Part shown: positions 51,431 through 63,862 of the stretch, in pieces | Layout: each line of letters opens with the position of its first letter | Position numbering within the stretch: the stretch's first letter is position 1 | Assembly (NCBI GenBank): GCA_036873135.1 | Contig: JAPTYO010000002.1 | Location: 38,803,452 to 38,867,451, forward strand | DNA from: Clarkia xantiana subsp. parviflora | Taxonomy: Eukaryota > Streptophyta > Magnoliopsida > Myrtales > Onagraceae | Length of the DNA stretch: 64,000 nucleotides | Reading direction: 5' to 3' | Notes under the pieces: generated by a model | Told to the model about the DNA's origin: nothing | Databases searched by the model: none | The model's input: only the letters and a program-made list of their open reading frames with translations | Translations under genes and position numbers: made by a program

Positions 51431-53273
51431 ATGGCCGGTGGTGGCAAAAAGAAGCAGGTTCAGGCTGGCAGTTCTCGTCCCGCAGGAACTGTGAATTCCC
51501 CGTTGCCGGAACGCGTTGCTGAACAAGGTGAGAACCCTGCTCTTTCCCAGACAGGGGGGCAAGGTGATGGCTATGAGGTCTCAGTCCGAGACGCTGAGAC
51601 AAACAGGCAGGATGTCCCGCGAAGGGAAGAAGGTGAGGCTCCCCCAAACCCGGTGGGCCATGGAAGAGAAGGAGTCCCGCGAAGGGAAGAAGGGTCGTCT
51701 TCGAACTCGGAGTTGGCCAGTAGCAGACGCTATGCCCATGTTCTTGGCCGGCATGGAAGCCTTGCTGGATAAGAGAGAGGCCGCCAGGAGAGCGGAGGAG
51801 TTGCCTCCGCGAGAAGAATTACCACCACCCCCGCCGAGGGTGGACCCGGAGGAACAGGAAGTTCCGCTCAGGAACAAGGGCAAGGAACCAGCTCACCTGG
51901 AGAAGTTCGTGGTCGACGGCCCAGGACCAGTGCAGAACAGGACCATTCCCCTGAATGGTCCCATCACCCCCGATCAGGTGGTGAAGATCGTGAGCATCTG
52001 CATGGGTGATCAGAAGCAGATGACATCGGAGCTGAGGGATCGGTCCAGCCATCCTTTCGTGCCGCGGCTGATCGATACTGTAGCCCCGCCTGGGTTAGTT
52101 ATTCCGACCATCAAGGAGTACGATGGTGAAGGGGACCCAGTTCGCCATGTACAGAGGCACGTCCAGGCCTGTATGGGACGAACATCGAACGATGATCTCA
52201 TATGCTCATTGTTCCCAATAACCCTGGGAGAGAGGGCCATGACTTGGTTCTTCAGCCTCCCGCCAGGAAGCATCACGTGCTGGGCTGATATGCACGATCG
52301 CTTCATCAAGCAGTATCAAGGTCGAAGGCATCTTCTGAAGAGCGTGAGATCCTTGACTCAGGTGGTGCAGAGGCCCGACGAATCGTTGGCATACTACTAC
52401 CAGCGATTCACTGCCAGTGCCGCGGAGATTGATGAAGAAATTTCGGAGGGTGAGACCATCCGCACTTTCCTGCGGAACTTGAGCGCTCCGTACGGTTCCG
52501 ACCTAATGCATAGCGTAGCCGCGAAGGCTGTGTGGAGTATGGAGGCCCTGCAGGCGAGGGTGAAACAGCAAATCGACGTCCAGGAGTCGAAGATTGCTGC
52601 TGGAGAACTCGATCCCCCGAAGTCGGGAAGAGGAAAGCCATCGTCCAGGCTGTCGGATGATCGCAAAGGGAGCGACAAGTCGGAGGGAAGTAGGAACCGT
52701 GGTCGTCCCGATAAAAGAGAAGACAAGCGTCCTCCGAGGAAGGACAACCGAGAGGGTCGGGCTGTTCCCATCAATAGCTCGATGACCTCTGTGTTAGCTG
52801 TGATGGACAGACAGGGCCTCGCTCGATACCCCCCGAGGAAAGAAGGCGAATTTCTAGGAGGCCGTCCTGACCGTTACTGTCGCTACCATCGGGCCAATGG
52901 TCACGACACCGAAAACTGTCGGGAGCTGAAGAAGGAGATTGAAAAGCTGATCCAGAAGGGAAAGCTGAAGGAGTTCGTCGGGAAGGGTCGGTGCCGATCC
53001 CGTTCCAGAAGTCGGTCACGATCCCGTTCCAAGTCCCGCGACCGGTCCCCGAAGAAGAAGAAGGTTGAACATGAGGCCTCGGGTTCAGGTGCCCGTAAGG
53101 AGAGGCGCGGAACTATCAACGTCATCCATGGAGGAATGGCGGCGGGAGGAGATACCTCTGCCTCTCGGGAGAACTACGCTTCCCGCATATCTGCCGCGGT
53201 GGTGCTAGGAAAAAGGTCCCGGTCGTGGACCCTGAAGGAGGAAATGGAAATTCTTTCTCGGCGGAGGATCTAG
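51431..53273 (+). pseudogene. Gag of element H
   Basis: The gag starts at ATG 51431 (MAGGGKKKQ), 35 bp past the PBS. Its first ~100 codons are in one frame (to 51772). The rest is in another frame (about 51690-53273), so there is a frameshift near 51690-51720. Domains: a proline-rich linker, a gag core with AMTWFFSLPPGSITCW and LAYYYQRFTASAAEI at about 52240-52420, a basic segment, a CHHC knuckle (YCRYHRANGHDTENC) near 52877-52921, and an Arg/Ser repeat tail (RSRSRSRSRS) before INVIHGGMAAGG. The RS tail may add RNA binding. The gag frame overruns the protease frame by 49 bp, which looks like a shift or a frame change site. Confidence 0.85.
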
Positions 53274-54322
53274 TAGGCGTGGAGAGCCCTCAAGACGATG
53301 CCTTGGTCGTGACCCTGGACGTGGACGGATATGAGATGAAGCGGATCCTGATAGACGGAGGGAGCTCCTCCGATATTCTTTTCATGGACGCTCTGGAAGC
53401 CATGGGAAAGACGAAGAAGGACCTGACGCAGGTGGACTTCCCAATGGTGGGATTCTCTGTCTCCACTTCCTACCCGTTGGGAATGATTACCTTACCAGTA
53501 GAGTTTGGTAGTGGCTGGAAAATGGAGAAGCGAAACGTGGATTTCGTCGTCGTGGAGTCCGCGGGGGCATACAACGCGATCATCGGGAGGACCACCATCA
53601 ACCCTCTTATGGCAGTCGCCTCGACAGTCCACCAGAAGATGAAGTTCCCGACTGATAACGGGGTCGGAGAGGTCAAGGGTGACCAGGTGGCATCGCGAAA
53701 ATGCTACGTTAACGCCACCCGACGGAGAAGGAGGGAGGCCATGACTGTCCTCCAGACTGATGCTGATCCTCGAGAGGAGTATGGGCGTCCCGCCCCCATG
53801 GAGGATTTGAAGGAAGTGGAGATCGACGGACCTCAGAGGAAGGTGAAGATCGGCTCTGCTTTGTCGGAGGAAAGAGCCCGAGAGTTGATCGAGATCTTGA
53901 AGGAGTTTAAGGAGCTGTTTTCCTGGTCCCCGAGTGATATGCCAGGAATCAGCCCCGACGTGATAGTGCACGAGCTGAAGATAGACCCCGCGATCAAGCC
54001 TATCGCGTAGAGAAGACGTCCGATGGGCGCGGACAAGAGGATCGCGATCCAGCAGGAGGTGGGCAGACTGCTCGATGCTGGATTCATCAAGGAACTCTGA
54101 TTCCAGACTTGGGTGGCTAACCCAGTCCTGGTTCGAAAGAGTAACGGGAAGTGGCGGATGTGTGTCGATTTCCGCGACTTGAACAAAGCCTGCCCGAAGG
54201 ACTGCTACCCGCTCCCGAGGATTGACCAGTTGGTGGATGCCACATCGGGACATGAGCTGCTGAGCTTCATGGATGCCTACTCCGGGTACAATCAGATCAA
54301 GATGGCGAAGGAGGATGCCCCC
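53225..54322 (+). pseudogene. Protease and N-terminal RT of element H
   Basis: One frame from 53225. Protease: DDALVVTLDVDGYEMKRI then LIDGGSSSDILF and NAIIGRTTINP. RT N-terminus: ELFSWSPSDMPGI, KWRMCVDFRDLNKACPKD, FMDAYSGYNQIKM. Two stops interrupt it: TAG at 54008-54010 where the family has Gln, and TGA at 54098-54100; both are one C-to-T change from a sense codon. It is cut at 54322 by element G. The remainder of RT starts at 63863 in a frame that fits once the 5-bp TSD is counted once. Confidence 0.88.
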
Positions 54323-55361
54323 TGTTAGGTTATAAAGTCTAGGTCAACGGGTCGTCAATCTAGAACTTATCTCCCACTAATGAAATGTCGGGTTCAGTGT
54401 TCCTAGGACTAGTCGTTCTGATCCATGCCCTTATAATCCCTTAGGGTAGTCGTTCTGATCCATGCCCTTATACTCCCTTGGGGTAGTCGTTCTGATATAT
54501 GTCCATCTCTTCTCTCCTTCTGACCTCTTTTCCTTCTCTCCTTCTGACCTCCTTTCCTTCTCTCCTTCTGACCTCCTTTCCTTCTCTCCTTCTGACCTCC
54601 TGAGGCTTGTGCTCCTTACCCCTGGGGCTTGTCCTACTGCTCTATGCTCTTCTGCTTCCTTGGTTCTCTTCTCCTTGCCACCCTGCAGGAGGGGCAATAC
54701 CAGGCACAGAGGGGGGGGGGGTGGTGCCTGATGAACCCTCTCTGATGCCTAAGTCAGTACGGTTTTAGAGAGATAAAGCTAGAGAGATGTCAGAGCAAAA
54801 TTGTGCAACTTGCCAAGATGTCCAAATGAATAGTGGAGGTGGGGTATTTATAGGCAACGGTGTCATTAAGGTGGCTTAATGACATCGTTAACCTTTAAAC
54901 ACAATTAATTAACCTTTAAGCGCATAATTAAGACCTTAGGATACGGAGAAGGGTAGGCGGAGTGAACCGAGTGTGGGAGTCCAAAAATGGTACCGGGGCC
55001 CTTGGGGGGAGGAGAAATCCGACCCCCAAGGGTAGGGGTTGGGTGAGGGCACCCAACCCCTCCTAGGGTGGATGGGGTTGGCCAACCCCATCCCTCCTAG
55101 GAGAGATCGGGATGGCCGACCCGATCTCTCCTAGGAGAGATCGGGTTGGTCCACCCGATCTCCCCTAGGGGAGGTCGGGTGTGGCCACCCAACCTCACCT
55201 AGGTGAGTTTACCTTGGCCGGACGAGCGCTTCGGCCTCGTCCGAGCCGTTGATGTTCTCGCGAAGTGTCCGGGTTGAAGTTTCGATTTACAATCGTTAAT
55301 GGGACGATAAAAATACAACGGTTCATAAGTCAACGGGTTCAAATTGGGCGTATATCCATCA
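54323..55361 (-). repeat. 3' LTR of element G
   Basis: 1039 bp, TGTTAGGTTATAAAGTC to ATATCCATCA. Longer than its partner, mainly through five rather than three GC-rich inverted-repeat units (55030-55205) and extra copies of a CTTCTGACCTCCTTTC repeat near 54520-54600. A minus-strand TATAAATA lies at about 54845-54852. Confidence 0.9.
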
Positions 55362-57629
55362 CATGCCCCCGAGTCAACCAATGGCTTAACCCTTGATTGA
55401 CTCTATTTCAGGATGGTATGACACGCGCAATTTGAAACCGGGGTTTTACCTTTCGTCTGAATGTTTGCTTACCCATGGATGCATGTCTTCGACTCTGCCT
55501 CCTGCCTTATGAGATAGAGAAGTTGTAAACGTTAGAGTAGCGCGGACGTATGCCTAAGCACGCGTCCGTCTGAGGTGGGAGCAATAAATCTATCTTTGCT
55601 ACCAGCGTATACTTAAAAAATTCACACTCGCATAGGGGCGCAATACAAATGCAACTAAGTAACTTACGCTTCAAATTCGTGCCGGGATTCTATCTAAGTG
55701 AGGAAAAATTTCAATTTTGGTCCGAAATTTTTCTAAGTATGGGATACTAGAAAATATGCCTATAGGATGTTAACTAGGAGTGAACATGGACATATCATGA
55801 ACATGAGGATGTGTACTAGCATACATGCAAGTAGGAACATAAGGATGGGAGTGAGTGGAGACATGCTGCGATTGTAGTCATGAATGTATGTATGAATATA
55901 TGGCGGCCATGTGCATGGACGTCTAAATGTTTGAATACATGGGAGTGTGTATGTGGGCATGCATATGAGTGCAAGCATGAACATGTATGTATGTATGGAT
56001 GGGTTGTGAGTATAAGCATGAGTGATGACATTGATGTACCTGTAGATGTTAATCATGAATATGAGCATAAGTGCAAAGGTGAGAGCATAGACCTCTCCTT
56101 TACTTGAGGGTGGGAACTCTGCCACTCAGTGGGACACAACGTTCCGCCTCCCTCGTACTAGCGTGAGCGTTGTCCATTAATCTCGACTTTCGGCATGTGT
56201 AACATTTTCCCTTCATTCGCTGGAGCGTGTGTATAGCTCTTGACCTTTACCCGCCGCGAGCGAAGGGGTCTATTGACATGTGTTACGGGTTGACCCTTCC
56301 TTAGGATGTGCTGGAGCGTTGCTCCATTTGGGGAAACTAAAGTTCGCCCTCTTCCCTTGGTGTTAAGGTTGCCCCCGTAGTAGGCGTATCTCGCCCCTCT
56401 ATGAGTAAGGGTCGATCTTTGCGTTGGTTGCTCGTATAGGTGACTCACTTTTGGGAAGCTTTCTTCTTCAGACAGGGAGACCTTGAAGATCGTTTTCCAA
56501 TGTGGTCAGACCAAATCTGACCGTCCTGTGTCTTGGGTGTCCGAGGCGGACTTGTATGAGGCAGGGACTCGTATGACCCCTTGTAGGTTGATTTCATGGA
56601 GAAACATACAAGGTGTAGGCAGAGCGTTCCGAACGTACCGTTGAATCAGATGAGAGGGAAGAACCCTCTAGTTCTGCTTATCAGGCCAAGAAATTTTCTA
56701 AGTCAGGGGTGGTTGCTAATGCTTCCAGTATGTTCTTTTTCCCTTCTTTTTTCTTTGTGATATACTTATGATTGTTCTCATGCTACTTCCTTCTTGTTGT
56801 TAGAGCGTTCTTCCCTGGTTACCGAATGGTTCTTGTGGTGGGTGGGAGTTCAAGTCAATCTAAATCCAAGGCGCGGAAACCTGGCTCTGAGGTCGGGCCC
56901 TCGGCTGCCAAGGAGAAGGAAACCGCGAGAGGCTCTCCTTCAAGTGCCCCCTTGCTGACTCCCTCCCATGATAAGGAGGTAGTGGTTGAAGAGGCACCCT
57001 CTTTGCTTGACAAAAGGAAACAACCTGTGGCTGGCGATGAGGTGATCATAGGTCTTGATGTCTCTTCTCTATCCCCTGCCCCCCAGCCGAGGGGCCGAGT
57101 CTCAAGTTTATTTCATCTTCATGTAGATTTGACGACTTTTGAAGGTGTTTTTGTCTTTCCTATGGGTTATGTCATTAACCCCTGCGTTGAAGATTTTTCT
57201 TTTGGTGATGGGTGTGATCATCACCTTTCACTGAGGTTCCTTTCTCTTGCTATGGCTCTGATTAAGATAGCGAATTCTTGCTTTGGAGTTTGGTGGAGAC
57301 TGCTCTTGAGTTAGCCTTTACTAGTATCGTAGTTGTGATCGTTGTGGGGATCGTTTTGTTATATGCCCTCAATAGTGCTTGTCGTGATTCTTTGCTTCAT
57401 GGTTGATTTCGTGAGATATGGAGGTTGTCTTCATAATGAGGACGTCTCCTTCCTAGTGTCACCCAGTGGGTTGAAATATAAGTGCCTACCTTTGATGAGC
57501 GTACGAAGGGTGTTGTTTTTCCCTTTTTCTTGAACCTCCTCCTAGGGCTAGGTGTAGCCTTTTGATGTTCGTGGTCGGGATGGTTTCTTTACAATTCATG
57601 TCTTTGACAGATGTTTTATGATGTGCTGC
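55362..57629 (-). other. Non-coding internal region of G, first part
   Basis: Parallel to 14073-16261 of C, with the same ATG/CAT-rich stretch (55790-56090). No recognised protein. An extra ~150-bp block (about 56480-56640) is absent from C. Confidence 0.55.
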
Positions 57630-57895
57630 CATGATAATCACTTCGGGGTATGTGGACATGATAGCCACTTCGTGATGTGTCGGAGTGATAGCCCTTCTGT
57701 AGTGTGTGGACATGATAGCCAGTTCAGGGTATGTGGACATGATAGCCACTTCAAGGTATGTGGACATGATAGCCACTTCAAGGTATGTGGACATGATAGC
57801 CACCTCAAGGTATGTGGACATGATAGCCACTTCAGTGTATGTGGACATGATAGCCACTTCAGTGTATGTGGACATGATAGCCACATCACGATGTA
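57630..57895. repeat. 27-bp tandem repeat in G
   Basis: About nine copies of the unit with TGTGGACATGATAGCCACTT, homologous to the shorter array at 16262-16402. Confidence 0.88.
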
Positions 57896-58539
57896 TGGAG
57901 TTGTGCTTTAGTATTCCTTTCTCATTGGAGAGCCTTCATTGCTATAGTTGCCTTTTGTGTAGGCTATGTTTTGTTGGGTTAGGTCCCGATGTCTCGTCTT
58001 GTCGGATGTTGTATCCTTTATGCTCTTTAGATGTCTCCTTCATGAGTTGTGCTTGACGATGTTCAAGTCTGATATGAGCATAGGTCACGCGAGGGCGACA
58101 TGCATGACAATAACATTTGTCGGAGGTTGATTTGTGTGACTTGTAAGGCAATTCTCTTCTTGATGGGTCGAGCTTATTTTGAGAGCTTTGACCTTCGGAT
58201 TTCATGTCTTTGCTATCCTTCTTGGTGGTGTTGGGTTCCTTTGAGATACTTCTCTTGACTTGTGATATGGGTGGTAGGATAACTCGTTACTTTTCATGAT
58301 AACCTCTTGTGCTTCTGTATATGATCCTTTGGTCATGGACTTCTCCTTTGAATATGCTTTCCTTTCTTTATCTTTCTTTTGTGCTTTCCTTCACATCATA
58401 CCTGCTATCTCATCAAGAAAAAACATTATGTGTTCTTTATACAACTTTACTTTGCAATTATTTTCTCATGGAATCCTTCTCAGTATGGTGTGATGATCTC
58501 TTCTGATACCCCTTACACGGTATACGTTGTACTGTTAGA

Positions 58540-59370
58540 CCAAAGATACGCTCTTGGTGGGCGTCGAAAACTGTTCACGAGACAGGCTCTCGGATGGCAC
58601 TTAACGTTTCACATGATAGGCTCCCGGAGGGCTCAGGTTATTCCAAAGATACGTTCCTGATTGGCGTCGAAATCTGTTCACGAGACAGGCTCTCGGACGG
58701 CACTTAACGTTTCACAGGATAGGCTCCCGGAGGGCTCAGGTTAGACCAAAGATACGCTCCTGGTGGGCGTCGAACTGGTAGTTTGAAATCTACCTCAAGA
58801 TACGCTCTTGGGGGCGTCGAACTGGTAGTGTTTTTTCTACCTCAAGATACGCTCTTGGGGGCGTCGAATCTGGTAGGTTGCAAATCTACCTCAAGATACG
58901 CTCCTGGGGGCGTCGAATTCGTAGTTTTTGGAAACCACTCTCAAGATACGCTCTTGGTGCGTCGAAGTTCGTAGTGTAATAACTACTCTCAAGATACGCT
59001 CTTGGGGGCGTCGAAGGTCGTAGTATGAACACTACTCTCAAGATACGCTCCTGGGGGCGTCGAAGTTCGTAGTTTTTGGAAACCACTCTCAAGATACGCT
59101 CTTGGTGCGTCGAAGGTCGTAGTGTAATAACTACTCTCAAGATACGCTCTTGGGGGCGTCGAAGGTCGTAGTATGAACACTACTCTCAAGATACGCTCTT
59201 GGGGGCGTCGAATGTCGTAGTATGAAAACTACTCTCAAGATACGCTCTTGGGGGCGTCGAATCTGTTCGCGGGATAGGCTCCCGGAGGGCATAGGGTTCG
59301 TAGTTTTAGAAATACTCTCAAGATACGCTCTTGGGGGCGTCGAATGTGTTCGCGGGATTGGCTCCCGAAG
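58540..59370. repeat. Compound hairpin repeat array in G
   Basis: Counterpart of 16905-17725. Hairpin alleles include CGAGA-CAGGC-TCTCG (58578-58592), CAAGA-TACGC-TCTTG (many) and CGGGA-TAGGC-TCCCG (59270-59284), all with 5-nt loops, interspersed with GGTAG/CTACC and GTAGT/ACTAC hairpins. Confidence 0.87.
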
Positions 59371-61161
59371 GGCTCATAATGTTACCTTATCTTGTGTCCT
59401 TTCTCATGTAGGGTGCGTCTTTGGTATGCTTTTCGAGTCTTTACTTGACTTTTCCTTCTATGATATTGCATGCTACCACGCTTTTCCTTCAATGTGGGAG
59501 ATCACCTCTCGAGGGCGATGTTTGTGTGTTGCCAACTTAGGACGAGTTCGTATAGGGAGTTGATGATGTTTTCCTCTTATGTGACCTCTTCTAGGAAAAG
59601 TGGTATTGCATGTTCTTGTGATCTTCTGCCTCTAATCTCTTCTTTTACACTTAGGTGGACTACCAAGCACTTATTCGTTTGGTGCCCCCCAAGTTGCTTG
59701 GTGGTCACACCGCCTTTCACATTTGGCCGTTGAAGGCCCCTCGTTCATTTTCTTGGTTGGGTACCTCTTATGCTCGGGGCTCCCTTGTCTGCTTGTTTTA
59801 ATGCGATGAGTGTCCCTTGTAGGATTTACTCTTTCTCGTGCTTGCTTGTTTCAGTCATAGGCGTGGTTTGGTCGGATGTATCTTTAGAGGTTGGGTGGAG
59901 AGCTTTTGCTTTGGGTGGGTGGGGGTGATTTTCATTCTCTTGATAACCAGGATGCGGCAGTGTTTGTATCCTAGGGGTGCTTGTAAATTCTTTCCCCCCT
60001 TCCTTGTGTTTTTGGTTGAAAAGCTCTCTCATAGAATGGTGTCTTGAGTTGTTAATCTCGTAGGTGTGTTTCAGACTAGTCAATCTAATCTATGCTCTTT
60101 GCTCGTGCATGGGGGGGTCTGACCGGGCTGTAATAGTCTTCTTGGAGTGTTGTGACACTTAGTGTGGTTTGCTTTTTCCTTCACATTGGAGTATTCTTCA
60201 ATGCCTTTAGGGGGTGTCACATTGGTCATGCTCCTCCCACCTTGAATCTTGATTATAGACTTTCTTTGAATTAGGACTTGAACTTAAAAAGGATGTCTTC
60301 CTCTAAGTTCGCAAGTGATGTTCCATGATTTTCCATGGGTTTGTCCCCGTATTGGCTATTCCTTGCTGGATAGCTTCATTAGAGGCTGTATTTGTGTTGC
60401 GTACGTATACGTGTTTGAGGTGTGTTGAGCTGACAAGTCCCTCCTTTTTTGTTTTGTCATAACCTTCATTCATCATGTATTCGGCGTATGGCCTTAAAGG
60501 CGGGATGTTTTTCTAGTGCCCCTTTTATCGGGGTTCTCCTCTTGATGGGATGCCAAAGTCAAATGTCTTATCATTTGCAGACAAGGTGGTTGATCGGGAT
60601 GTGCGTCTAGTGTGAGGGTCGATCTTGAAACCATACTCCCCAAGCTTTTGAGCTCTTCTTTGGTTGATCTTGTAGAACTATTATCCTGCCCTAAGGCTCT
60701 TGATAGGAGATGTATTTCATTTTCACACTCTAGTTGTTGCACTATCTCTTTTGCTAATCTTGCATCTCTAGAGTTTCTCTCTTGGTGCATGACTTCAATG
60801 ACAGGATTTTCTACCGATGTTTATTCTATTAGGACTTGTATCCTTGGTTGCCTTCCTTTCTCGTGAGATGGCGAAGGAGTGTTTGTGAACACTCCAATGT
60901 GTCGTACTTGGTAGAGGTATGCGCCTTAATCTTTATGGCGTTGTCTTGAATCTTCGTGTACCTATCTATGATGGACATGTTATTCATTACATATATAGTA
61001 CGGAGTTCAAGGATCTCCGGGTTAGGATCATAGTTTGATAACAGAGACATAGTCATCTATTAGATATCCTCTTTATCTACGGAGTTTATTTTTGCAAGAA
61101 TAAATGCAAGGATACTTGTAAGGATATTTGTAAGGATATGTGTTCCATCCTTATTCCTGGT
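59371..61161 (-). other. Non-coding internal region of G, second part
   Basis: Parallel to 17726-19370 of C; contains the seven-G site at 60112-60118. No recognised coding sequence. Confidence 0.5.
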
Positions 61162-61392
61162 TCATTTGCAGTGTCGTGTCCCTAATGGGTGTGTTGATGT
61201 TCTGACCACCTTTACTAGTAGGGGGTCCTTTGGTCTTAGGTATGCCTGACTCTTCTCTAGTATCATCAATGGTTGGTCATGGGAGATGTCTGACGGACTC
61301 CCTTTATGCACTATGGTTCTCTTCATATCAAAGTTGGTGATTCCCTCTCTTATGACTAATATATCCTTGTGTGGAAATACTATGTTTTCCAT
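61162..61392 (-). pseudogene. Degenerate aspartic protease remnant in G
   Basis: A 76-codon minus frame resembling the gypsy protease start: FPHKDILVIREGITNFDMKR then TIVHKGSPSDIS, where functional relatives have an (I/L)(V/I)D(S/G)GSS(A/S)DI core. The catalytic Asp is replaced by His/Lys context. It shows that G and C descend from a gag-protease element like F. Absent from C. Confidence 0.6.
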
Positions 61393-62477
61393 GTCCCTTT
61401 TTAAAAACTTGATGATGGTGTCGCCATTCTTCCTTTGCTAGGTTTGGTGTCCTTGAGCGTTTTTTATGGAAGTGTATTCCATTACTTGGGATGAGCTTAC
61501 TAGGTGGAATCATAAAGATCCGCTGGAGGTGTTTGTCTCTGATGGTGGGTGTTGCCCATGTGATATGGTTTCCTCCGTTTTTGGAGGGATGTGTTCGCGG
61601 CTACCCCCTCTCATGTTAATGGGCGTTTGTGGGGAGGGCATGGTGTGACTGGTGCCCCCCTTGCATACCAATGCCCGATGGGATCCTTTGACGGACTTGG
61701 CCCTAAGATGCTTAGTGGAAGGTTATAGTAGGGGTAATCCTTTGTGACCTTCATGGTAGTTCCTCTATAGGATGTTGGGAGTGCTCAACTTATTTTTGTA
61801 AGTGAGCCTTCCATCTTATGATCTTTCCCAGAAATTTGACCTTATAGGTGTTCTTTGGGATTGAGGAATCTATTGCTTGTGCATCTCTTGATTGACGACG
61901 GCCTTTTACGGATTCTTCTAGTGGTCCACCTGTGTATATATATATCACGGAGCCCGAAGGGGTCCGATATGGTCATTCTTGGAAAACATGTTGATATCAA
62001 GTATCAAAATCTACCCCTTTTAGGGAGTTGACTTGTTATGCAGTTAAATTAAATAAGAGGATATGGGAAGGATATGGGTGTGGGGGTGTTGATATCCCCT
62101 GCTTCCTTGGTAATGTAACTGTTTTCCTCCATTAGTCTGTGTGTATTCCTTCCACTTGAGGAATATAAGGTCGCAACCTTGCAGGACGGACTAGGTGGAG
62201 GTATATCATTCATGTATGCTATGTGCGATCTCACTCTACTACGTCTCTTCATGAGACTTCCCATTGTAGTAGCTATGTGCTAACGTGGTGTGGTACTCTA
62301 TGAGTCCCCTGTTCAAATCCTTGTCTTTTCAACTCCTCCCCTGTCCTAGGGGGATGTGTGCCAAGGGTTGTCATGCACAAGGGGCTTGGACCTGTCGTGC
62401 TGTATCATGGGTAGGTGGTTGCCTTGTTGTGTTGTTGGGACTATGTCCCTCCCTTTTAGCTTTCCTTGATATGTCCC
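61393..62477 (-). other. Non-coding internal region of G, third part
   Basis: Parallel to 19400-20347 of C. Nothing recognisable as coding. Confidence 0.5.
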
Positions 62478-62845
62478 TTAGTCATGTCTGTAGTGATACG
62501 GACTGTATGTGTACATTGCCAGGGTGGATGTTGGAACTCCTATATCCTTGTTGGTCTGGCATGTATGTCCTCCCTTAGTGCGGTGTATGTCCCTGTTGGG
62601 GTACTTGGTTGAATTTATGCCTCCTTGGAGGTCTTGCCTGTCTATCTGCCCCCAGAGGGGTGTATGCCCTGGCATCCAGTTGTGTCTGTTGCTGCCTTGG
62701 AGGCACAGATTGCTGCCTTCCCCCTGGGTGTGGCCTTTGGTTGTCTCTCCTTTGTTCTCCTCGTTGCCCTGTTCGAGGGTGCGAGTGGCGTTCCTCCGTT
62801 GCCCCCAGGTGGGCGGTGATGCCTAGATACTAAGTTGTTCGTCAT
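62478..62845 (-). pseudogene. Gag N-terminal remnant of G
   Basis: A minus-strand Pro/Arg/Thr-rich frame beginning MTNNLVSRHHRPPGGN just inside the PBS, matching MTNNLMSRDNRPPGGN in C. The middle of gag, including the ELLAYRE helix, is deleted. Confidence 0.6.
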
Positions 62846-62877
62846 CGCTCTTGTTATTGCCAGGCTTTCTGTTCGAA

Positions 62878-62894
62878 GCCCACAGACGGCGCCA
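62878..62894 (-). other. Primer-binding site of element G
   Basis: Minus-strand TGGCGCCGTCTGTGGGC, two bases inside the LTR. Confidence 0.8.
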
Positions 62895-62896
62895 AG

Positions 62897-63857
62897 TGTT
62901 AGGTTATAAAGTCTAGGTCAACGGGTCGTCAATCTAGAACTTATCTCCCACTAATGAAATGTCGGGTTCAGTGTTCCTAGGACTAGTCGTTCTGATCCAT
63001 GCCCTTATACTCCCTTAGGGTAGTCGTTCTGATCCATGCCCTTATACTCCCTTGGGGTAGTCGTTCTGATATATGTCCATCTCTTCTCTCCTTCTGACCT
63101 CTTTTCCTTCTGACCTCCTTTCCTTCTCTCCTTCTGACCTCCTTTCCTTCTCTCCTTCTGACCTCCTGAGGCTTGTGCTCCTTACCCCTGGGGCTTGTCC
63201 TACTGCTCTATGCTCTTCTGCTTCCTTGGTTCTCTTCTCCTTGCCACCCTGCAGGAGGGGCAATACCAGGCACAGTGGGGGGGGGGTGGTGCCTGATGAA
63301 CCCTCTCTGATGCCTAAGTCAGTACGGTTTTAGAGAGATAAAGCTAGAGAGATGTCAGAGCAAAATTGTGCAACTTGCCAAGATGTCCAAATGAATAGTG
63401 GAGGTGGGGTATTTATAGGCAACGGTGTCATTAAGGTGGCTTAATGACATCGTTAACCTTTAAACACAATTAATTAACCTTTAAGCGCATAATTAAGACC
63501 TTAGGATACGGAGAAGGTAGGCCGAGTGAACCGAGTGTGGGAGTCCAAAAATGGTACCGGGGCCCTTGGGGGGAGGAGAAATCCGACCCCCAAGGGTAGG
63601 GGTTGGGTGAGGGCACCCAACCCCTCCTAGGGAGGATCGGGTTGGCTGACCCGATCTCCCCTAGGGGAGGTCGGGTGTGGCCACCCAACCTCACCTAGGT
63701 GAGTTTACCTTGGCCGGACGAGCGCTTCGGCCTCGTCCGAGCCGTTGATGTTCTCGCGAAGTGTCCGGGTTGAAGTTTCGATTTACAATCGTTAATGGGA
63801 CGATAAAAATACAACGGTTCATAAGTCAACGGGTTCAAATTGGGCGTATATCCATCA
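62897..63857 (-). repeat. 5' LTR of element G
   Basis: 961-bp partner of 54323-55361, near-identical outside the variable blocks; three inverted-repeat units at 63595-63700. Confidence 0.92.
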
Positions 63858-63862
63858 CCCCC

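Larger units (their letters stand above)
54323..63857 (-). mobile_element. Gypsy element G, non-autonomous relative of C
   Basis: Minus-strand 9.5-kb element: 5' LTR 62897-63857, PBS 62878-62894, a short gag remnant, a protease remnant near 61162-61392, tandem arrays and 3' LTR 54323-55361. TSD CCCCC at 54318-54322 and 63858-63862. The internal region parallels C throughout, with reciprocal deletions: G lacks about 470 bp of gag, C lacks about 280 bp with the protease remnant and part of the block after 56450. No RT or integrase. Confidence 0.9.

Noticed and set aside
53225..54322. Integrated pararetrovirus (caulimovirid) RT
   Set aside because: The gag with CHHC knuckle, LTR, tRNA-type PBS and protease-RT order fit Ty3/gypsy; no movement or coat protein is seen.
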